Assembly (NCBI GenBank): GCA_947573015.1
Contig: CANPDS010000056.1
Coordinates: forward strand, 1 to 10,536
Source: an uncultured Muribaculum sp.
Lineage (GTDB): Bacteria; Bacteroidota; Bacteroidia; Bacteroidales; Muribaculaceae
Direction: 5' to 3'
DNA length: 10,536 nt
Shown piece by piece: positions 7,373 through 10,536 of this stretch. The stretch's first letter is position 1. Every line of letters begins with the position of its first letter. A program made the position numbers and the translations under genes. The notes beneath the pieces were generated by a model. It had not been told where the DNA came from. It ran no database searches and worked only from the letters and a program-made list of their open reading frames with translations.

Positions 7373-7969
7373 GTGAGTAAAGAACGTGAGGCATTAGAAA
7401 CAGTATATCGGCTTTTATTTGATAAGCGAATAACAGGCAAAGAAGCCGCGCCCATAGCGGAGGCGATATTACCATATAATGGAGATCCGGAGACTCGCTA
7501 CAGTTAGCCGGGGGCGGATGATGAGGTAAAAGCGGTAGAACTCCGGCGGCATATTGATTGTATACTCGATTTTGAGGGCGTAAAGATTCCGGCGGCAAAA
7601 GGGCGTAGACCATCCGCCAAAGTAACCGGCAAAGACATAGTAATAAAAAAGCGGATGGGGGTTAGGATGTTTGAGGCTGCGCTACACGCCTACTGGGAAG
7701 GGCGGAATAGATGTAACGCCGAGATGGGGCGGCTTATGGCTGCGCTGGAGCATTACGGATATATACAGATGCCCTCCGGCCAATTAGAAAGAACAGCACT
7801 ATATCTGGCCTTTTCGGTGTCATATGCGGGATGGGATGCTACACAGATACGGCGCGCCTACAGCGAGACCATGAAGATAAAAAGATATAGCGACAGTGCG
7901 TTTTTTGATCTTATTAAGGGCGAAAATGAGCGCTGGGAGGTAGAATTTCGAAAAAAAATTGCACATTAA
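7373..7969 (+). pseudogene. Unknown element gene interrupted by an in-frame TAG (codon 45)
   Basis: I do not recognise this protein family. A frame runs from a GTG at 7373 (GGAG nine bases upstream, four bases after the integrase stop) to a TAA at 7967-7969 and is broken only by TAG at 7505-7507. No ATG occurs in frame until 7655, so any product of the 3' part alone would be 104 residues from MGVRMFEAALHAYWEG. The 49 codons between the TAG and that ATG still read as ordinary protein (DDEVKAVELRRHIDCILDFEG), which argues for one 198-residue gene with a premature stop. The downstream half is helix-rich (LMAALEHYGYIQ, LYLAFSVSYAGWDATQIRRAY), soluble, with no membrane span and no catalytic motif I can name. 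Alternatives are TAG read-through, a real split into two genes, or a sequencing error. Confidence 0.6.
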
Positions 7970-8136
7970 TTCGCCATATTTGGGTGTTTGTTGCAATATT
8001 TTGCAGTCGTATGGATTATTTTGCAATGTTAAAACATGTGTATCACCCTGGAATCAGCTAAAAATGCAATGTTATTGCAATCATATGCAACACAAAAGGG
8101 CGTTTCTGCAACCCGCAATTAATGTGCTTTTTTGCA
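7959..8136. repeat. Phased cluster of nine TTGCA/TGCAA sites
   Basis: Sites at 7959, 7991, 8001, 8021, 8065, 8075, 8086, 8107 and 8132 share the core TTGCA or its complement TGCAA; four are full TTGCAA palindromes. Distances between dyad centres are 32, 10, 20, 43, 11, 10, 21 and 26 bp, so the first eight lie close to whole helical turns (about 10.5 bp) on one DNA face. Base composition predicts well under one such site in this length. The cluster fills the AT-rich gap before the HTH gene, and the last copy overlaps that gene's -33 region. It could bind the HTH/excisionase protein or act as an origin or excision site. Confidence 0.7.
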
Positions 8137-8158
8137 TTTCGAATCCCGATTAACTTTG
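8131..8158 (+). promoter_or_regulatory. Promoter of the HTH gene
   Basis: TAACTTTG (8151-8158) is a perfect TAnnTTTG -7 element, with TTTG at 8131-8134 as a possible -33 element. The 16-base spacer is shorter than the usual 19-21. The HTH start follows 27 bases after the -7 element. The ninth TTGCA site overlaps the -33 element. Confidence 0.55.
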
Positions 8159-8185
8159 TTGCGTAAAACTTAATTATGCGACAAA

Positions 8186-8481
8186 ATGACACCGACACTA
8201 ATTAATCAGATCGCGGAGGGCACGCCCGGCGTTATGCTTGTTGTGAGTGCCGCCGACCTTAAAAATGTAGTAGACGGAATGTGCCACGCCCATGAGGTAA
8301 AGACAGCGGAGGCGATAGCGGCACACCGTGAGAAACCGACCCTAACCAGAGAGGAAGCCGCGCTACATTATGGCGTTGGAATAAGATCGGCTATCTTAAA
8401 CACGTGAGGGTAGGCAATAAGGTTATGTACCGGGCCTCCGACATTGACAAAATGTTAGAGAGGAAAGGAGGTGCGCTATGA
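8186..8481 (+). pseudogene. Excisionase-like HTH DNA-binding protein, frameshifted in the HTH
   Basis: The frame from the ATG at 8186 reads MTPTLINQIAEGTPGVMLVV... and reaches LTREEAALHYGV, the first half of a MerR/excisionase-type (HTH_17-like) domain. It then runs into unrelated codons and a TGA at 8405-8407. From about 8377 another frame supplies the missing half, WNKIGYLKHVRVGNKVMY then RASDIDKMLERK, ending at TGA 8479-8481. Compared with the usual pattern (about seven residues between GV and the W of the wing), roughly 22 bases appear to be deleted, which both shifts the frame and removes the recognition helix. Proteins like this serve as excision directionality factors or repressors in Bacteroides elements. 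The first frame alone would give a 73-residue protein without a full HTH. A sequencing error is less likely because coding content, not just phase, is missing. Confidence 0.75.
8464..8472 (+). promoter_or_regulatory. Strong Shine-Dalgarno for the gene at 8478
   Basis: AAAGGAGGT ends five bases before the ATG at 8478. Such complete Shine-Dalgarno sequences are uncommon in Bacteroidetes, and this one decides the start over the nearby ATG at 8471. It also encodes the last codons of the HTH frame (RKGG). Confidence 0.65.
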
Positions 8482-8687
8482 GTCTGAGCAGACGTGCACG
8501 CCGCGCCGTGGCACGCGGTGCAGGATTCAACAGGGTAGACCCCCATTGCCGAGGGAAACACACCAAGCCACTGCATTGCGGCATAGGAAAGCAGATAAGC
8601 CCGCGCGGCACGTTATCCCCTCAATCACGTACCAAGGCACTACAGGAGTACAACAAGAGCAAAGGAGGGCCGGACGATGGACGATAA
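8478..8687 (+). CDS. Small basic protein of unknown function (69 aa)
   Basis: I do not recognise a family. The ATG at 8478 overlaps the stop of the restored HTH frame as ATGA and follows AAAGGAGGT by five bases, so the start is well supported and coupled translation with the HTH gene is likely. The 69-residue product is strongly basic at its N-terminus (MSLSRRARRAVARG), contains two cysteines and several histidines (DPHCRGKHTKPLHCG), and ends in a polar tail. The C-x-n-H pattern is not a standard zinc finger. It has no signal peptide or membrane span. Its 3' end overlaps the next gene by 11 bases. A nucleic-acid-binding accessory role in the element is a guess from charge and position only. 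Confidence 0.6.
   Translation: MSLSRRARRAVARGAGFNRVDPHCRGKHTKPLHCGIGKQISPRGTLSPQSRTKALQEYNKSKGGPDDGR
8661..8669 (+). promoter_or_regulatory. Strong Shine-Dalgarno for the gene at 8677
   Basis: AAAGGAGGG ends seven bases before the ATG at 8677. It lies inside the 3' end of the preceding gene (codons for SKGG). Two near-identical ribosome sites in succession support both small genes. Confidence 0.65.
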
Positions 8688-8862
8688 CACCCCTAAGCCA
8701 CAAGTGCGGATATTAGGTGATGTGATGGTGATCCACGCCGACGGCATGAACCCCGAATTAATACGGCGGTTTGCGATGAACTGTCTGGATTACATGCGCT
8801 CTATAGGCGTGATCGACAAGAAGTATCGCCGGTCAATGGGGCTGACCAATAACCGAAGTTGA
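8677..8862 (+). CDS. Small protein of unknown function (61 aa)
   Basis: I do not recognise a family. The start overlaps the previous gene by 11 bases and has a near-perfect Shine-Dalgarno, AAAGGAGGG, seven bases upstream. The 61-residue product begins with a short beta-like stretch (QVRILGDVMVIHADG), followed by a helix (NPELIRRFAMNCLDYMRSIG) and a basic tail (DKKYRRSMGL). It is soluble, with no signal peptide. It is the last gene of the element's cargo group, and the foldable noncoding region begins 10 bases after its TGA. The tight packing with the HTH and the basic small gene suggests one operon from the promoter at 8131-8158. Confidence 0.65.
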   Translation: MDDNTPKPQVRILGDVMVIHADGMNPELIRRFAMNCLDYMRSIGVIDKKYRRSMGLTNNRS

Positions 8863-8871
8863 CAACAGCCA

Positions 8872-8967
8872 CCGCCACGGCGATGAGGTAACAAGAGACG
8901 CCGCCAGCGGATGAGGGTTGACACTGGAGGGTTGCGGCCCGATGGCCGGTTACCTCATCGGGGGCGG
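8872..8967. other. Noncoding region with long inverted repeat and nested hairpins
   Basis: CGATGAGGTAAC (8881-8892) pairs perfectly with GTTACCTCATCG (8949-8960). Outside an internal loop, CCGCC (8872-8876) pairs with GGCGG (8963-8967). Inside, CGGCC-CGAT-GGCCG (8935-8948) forms a hairpin that directly abuts the second arm, and CCG/CGG (8901-8910) a small one. The sequence is GC-rich, unlike the AT-rich element ends, and has no ORF of note. It could be a structured 3' UTR RNA, an origin of transfer or replication, or a cruciform operator for the promoter that starts five bases later. I cannot decide between these. Confidence 0.65.
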
Positions 8968-8971
8968 CCGA

Positions 8972-9003
8972 TTTGCGCGGATGGAAATAAAACCCTATCT
9001 TTG
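8972..9003 (+). promoter_or_regulatory. Strong Bacteroidetes-type promoter near the right end of the element
   Basis: TTTG (8972-8975), a 20-base spacer and TATCTTTG (8996-9003) make the full -33/-7 consensus, the best promoter in the window. The predicted start is about 9008-9010. It points toward the right end of the element, where only a short terminated unit lies. Confidence 0.8.
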
Positions 9004-9008
9004 CACCG

Positions 9009-9083
9009 CTCGTTAAATGAATTTAAGACACAAGAGCACGGCGCCCGATGACCTAAGAGTAGGCAAAGATCGCGGCGCTTTTT
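9009..9083 (+). ncRNA. Putative small RNA of about 75 nt
   Basis: A transcript from the promoter at 8972-9003 would begin near 9009 and stop at the hairpin and T tract ending at 9083, about 75 nt. No protein family fits. A 23-codon frame from the ATG at 9017 (MNLRHKSTAPDDLRVGKDRG...) to the TAA at 9086-9088 runs through the terminator, so translation and termination would interfere; it could be a leader peptide instead. Possible roles are a regulatory RNA of the element or a transcription barrier before the right arm sites. Start and end are predicted. Confidence 0.5.
9041..9083 (+). terminator. Terminator of the right-end transcript
   Basis: GCGCC (9041-9045) pairs with GGCGC (9074-9078) and CGAT (9046-9049) with ATCG (9069-9072) across one bulged C. 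An inner hairpin CCTA-AGAG-TAGG (9052-9063) tops it. Five T follow (9079-9083). It ends 17 bases before the right arm sites. Confidence 0.75.
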
Positions 9084-9099
9084 ACTAATTTTTCGTTAT

Positions 9100-9149
9100 G
9101 TAGTCAAAACGTAGTCAAAAAAATAAATTCTAAAAACATAATTGACTAT
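9100..9149. repeat. Right arm-type integrase sites (GTAGTCAAA)
   Basis: GTAGTCAAA at 9100-9108 and 9111-9119 repeats with the same 11-bp step as the left cluster, and TTGACTA (9142-9148) is a partial inverted copy, echoing the left layout of two direct plus one inverted. The sites lie 33-95 bp inside the right att core. Confidence 0.78.
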
Positions 9150-9180
9150 AAATGAATATTATAACAAAAATATCAGTATC

Positions 9181-9194
9181 CCCCTCCGGGCTAC
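9181..9194 (+). repeat. Right att core (attR)
   Basis: CCCCTCCGGGCTAC is identical to the 14 bases at the tRNA-Arg 3' end (5785-5798), with no tRNA body upstream here, which marks it as the far junction of the element. Host sequence resumes at 9195. Confidence 0.88.
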
Positions 9195-9204
9195 AGATTA
9201 TTAA

Positions 9205-9519
9205 ATGGAAATAACAGATTTACTCCAACAGAACCATTTGCTCGGAGTCGTCATCGGCGCCGCAACATTCCTTATAATCGGAGCATTCCATCCACTTGTC
9301 ATAAAGGGATATTATTATTTTGGAAAAGTATGCCGATGGTGGTTCCTACTTCTCGGCATTATATGTCTTGCATGTTCGCTCATAGTAGCCAACGTGCTTT
9401 GGTCAACGCTACTCGGTGTAATCGGATTCTCCGCGCTATGGAGCATCAAGGAAATAGGTGAGCAGGAGATACGCGTAAAGAAAGGTTGGTTTCCGGCCAA
9501 TCCCAAACACCGTAAATAA
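9205..9519 (+). CDS. DUF4491-family small membrane protein
   Basis: This 104-residue inner-membrane protein matches my recollection of the Bacteroidetes DUF4491 family in length and in its landmarks FHPLVIKGYYYFG, FSALWSIKE and EIRVKKGWFPANP. Three hydrophobic segments are visible at about residues 12-33, 45-62 and 64-81, followed by a charged C-terminal tail (KEIGEQEIRVKKGWFP). The function of the family is unknown. The ATG lies only 10 bases after the right att core. Before insertion it would have stood 11 bases behind the tRNA-Arg att core and could have been transcribed with the tRNA. Now a terminator, 3.4 kb of element and another terminator separate them, and I see no good TAnnTTTG promoter between 9090 and 9204. 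About 190 bp of AT-rich sequence without an evident gene follows. Confidence 0.85.
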   Translation: MEITDLLQQNHLLGVVIGAATFLIIGAFHPLVIKGYYYFGKVCRWWFLLLGIICLACSLIVANVLWSTLLGVIGFSALWSIKEIGEQEIRVKKGWFPANPKHRK

Positions 9520-9710
9520 CAGTATGCATGACCGTGCCATACATGGTAGCCACATCATACAAGCATCTGATACCATTCATATATAAAATATCACATTCCG
9601 TATAATTTTATTTCATTTTCAATAGAGTAGATCCTGATTCTACCAAGAATATCACTAAATTTATACACCATATAATAAATAATAAATCTAACCAATCTCT
9701 GTCATAATCA

Positions 9711-10536
9711 ATGAAAAGTTACTCAAAAACTTTAAAAGCCATAGGCGTGGCAATACTTGCCTCTCCTATAATGCTTTATGCTCAGGACACTGCGACAGAA
9801 TGTGACATAAGACTCACATCAATTACATCGCCCACAGCAGCATTCAATTCACCGGCACTATCCGTACCCATCTCCATAAATATCGGCAATCCCGGTGGTG
9901 GAGAAATCACAGGCATCTCTGCTAAAGTGTCGCTCAACGATGTAGAGCTATTCACCGAAGATCTTGATGTAACTCTCCCGGACAACAAATTTAAAGCGAC
10001 ACTGGATACTCTCGACCACAAACTAAGCTTAGAGCCTGGAAAAGAATATGTGCTCAACGTAGAGCTCCTCGCCCCTGAAGGCATGACCGATAAGGATCCC
10101 AGTAGCAACACCAAGTCTGTCACATTCACAACTCCGGCGCTTACCTCCTATCCATCAGTATGGGATCCGTCAACCGCAGCAGATCTAATCACATCAACTG
10201 CCGGATACCAATATACCGACGGTGCTTTCACATATACCGGTTCAGGTAACTGGAACAACTACACACTATTCACAACGGCTATCGACATTCCCCAAGGCGA
10301 AAAGGCAAAACTGTCGTTACGCTACAAAGCCTCAGGAAATACCTTCGGACTTGATGTGACAGAAATCACAGCTGACAGCCAGACAACTTTCCCTCGCGTC
10401 ACACTTGAAAGCGAGACATCTGACTATGTCACACTCTCCATCCCATTTGAATCAAAAGGGCGTACTGTGTTAAAAATACATGCTACGCCAATCTCCACAC
10501 GTCTGACAGGCACACTTTCATTGACAGACATCTCAA
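9711..10536 (+). CDS. Secreted beta-sandwich protein, N-terminal part (3' end outside window)
   Basis: The frame is open from the ATG at 9711 to the window end (275 codons), so the protein is larger than seen. The start gives a signal peptide, MKSYSKTLKAIGVAILASPI then MLYAQ, with cleavage likely after the AQ. Residues about 30-145 look like an Ig/CARDB-type sandwich (LSVPISINIGNPGGGEITGI, then a TTP boundary). Residues about 150-275 look like a second, jelly-roll-like domain (GAFTYTGSGNWNNYTLF, LSLRYKASGNTFG). These are typical of large exported Bacteroidetes proteins with a C-terminal sorting domain, which would lie beyond the window. No enzyme motif is seen; an adhesive or carbohydrate-binding surface role is a guess. 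TAAATTTA at 9656-9663, one base off the -7 consensus, may be its promoter. Confidence 0.85.
   Translation, partial: MKSYSKTLKAIGVAILASPIMLYAQDTATECDIRLTSITSPTAAFNSPALSVPISINIGNPGGGEITGISAKVSLNDVELFTEDLDVTLPDNKFKATLDTLDHKLSLEPGKEYVLNVELLAPEGMTDKDPSSNTKSVTFTTPALTSYPSVWDPSTAADLITSTAGYQYTDGAFTYTGSGNWNNYTLFTTAIDIPQGEKAKLSLRYKASGNTFGLDVTEITADSQTTFPRVTLESETSDYVTLSIPFESKGRTVLKIHATPISTRLTGTLSLTDIS

Larger units (their letters stand above)
5785..9194 (+). mobile_element. About 3.4-kb integrative element in the 3' end of tRNA-Arg
   Basis: The borders are two copies of CCCCTCCGGGCTAC, one in the tRNA-Arg 3' end (5785-5798) and one at 9181-9194, 3396 bp apart. A tyrosine integrase gene lies just inside the left end, reading away from the tRNA, the usual layout of tRNA-targeting elements. 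Matched GTAGTCAAA clusters lie 147 bp inside the left core and about 70-80 bp inside the right core. Cargo in order: integrase, an amber-interrupted gene, a phased TTGCA region, a frameshifted HTH gene, two small unknown genes, a foldable noncoding region and a small RNA-like unit. I see no relaxase, replication initiator, toxin, resistance or virion gene. The element therefore either depends on a helper for transfer or is a remnant. Borders and integrase are well supported; current mobility is uncertain. Confidence 0.9.

Noticed and set aside
7365..7613. 82-codon minus-strand frame opposite the amber-interrupted gene
   Set aside because: Proline- and leucine-rich shadow translation without a ribosome site or promoter; the plus-strand frame reads as a better protein.
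7959..8136. CRISPR array or classical plasmid iterons for the TTGCA cluster
   Set aside because: The repeats are only 5-6 bp with unequal spacers, no cas gene and no replication initiator are present.
8471..8716. 81-codon frame starting at 8471
   Set aside because: Its ATG is worse placed than the one at 8478, which has both the Shine-Dalgarno spacing and the ATGA overlap; the translation looks shifted.
8881..8960. Integron attC site for the long inverted repeat
   Set aside because: The arms do not fit the RYYYAAC/GTTRRRY pattern, and no integron integrase or cassette array is present.
9782..10129. 115-codon minus-strand frame near the window end
   Set aside because: Shadow of the open plus-strand secreted-protein gene that starts at 9711 with a signal peptide.

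Overview
The window looks like chromosomal DNA of a gut-type Bacteroidales bacterium, possibly Muribaculaceae-like; the family is my guess. The evidence is a 685-residue Bacteroidales-style HtpG, a DUF4491 membrane protein, a Bacteroidetes-type leucine-rich-repeat lipoprotein, and several copies of the Bacteroidetes -7 promoter element TAnnTTTG in front of tRNAs and genes.

Left part (1-5450). An S1/P1-type nuclease, cut by the window edge, overlaps by ATGA a secreted six-blade kelch protein of the sialic-acid mutarotase type. A strong terminator and a second perfect hairpin follow. Then comes htpG on the minus strand, a 363-bp divergent spacer, and a lipoprotein with about twelve 21-residue leucine-rich repeats that carry a cysteine ladder.

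Middle (5415-9194). Two divergent tRNA genes, tRNA-Leu(UAG) on minus and tRNA-Arg(CCU) on plus, are followed by a compact integrated element of about 3.4 kb. It lies between two copies of the 14-bp sequence CCCCTCCGGGCTAC, one being the 3' end of tRNA-Arg and the other at 9181-9194. Just inside each end sit matched clusters of GTAGTCAAA, two direct copies exactly 11 bp apart plus one inverted, read as integrase arm sites. The element holds an intact tyrosine recombinase, a gene interrupted by an in-frame TAG, a region with nine TTGCA/TGCAA sites in near-helical phase, a frameshifted excisionase-like HTH gene, and two overlapping small genes with strong Shine-Dalgarno sequences. It ends with a 96-nt foldable region and a short promoter-to-terminator unit that may be a small RNA. 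No relaxase, replication or capsid gene is visible, so it would be a minimal integrative element or satellite, apparently decaying.

Right part (9195-10536). Ten bases past the att copy begins a DUF4491 membrane protein, which before insertion lay directly behind tRNA-Arg. The start of a secreted beta-rich protein then runs off the window end.
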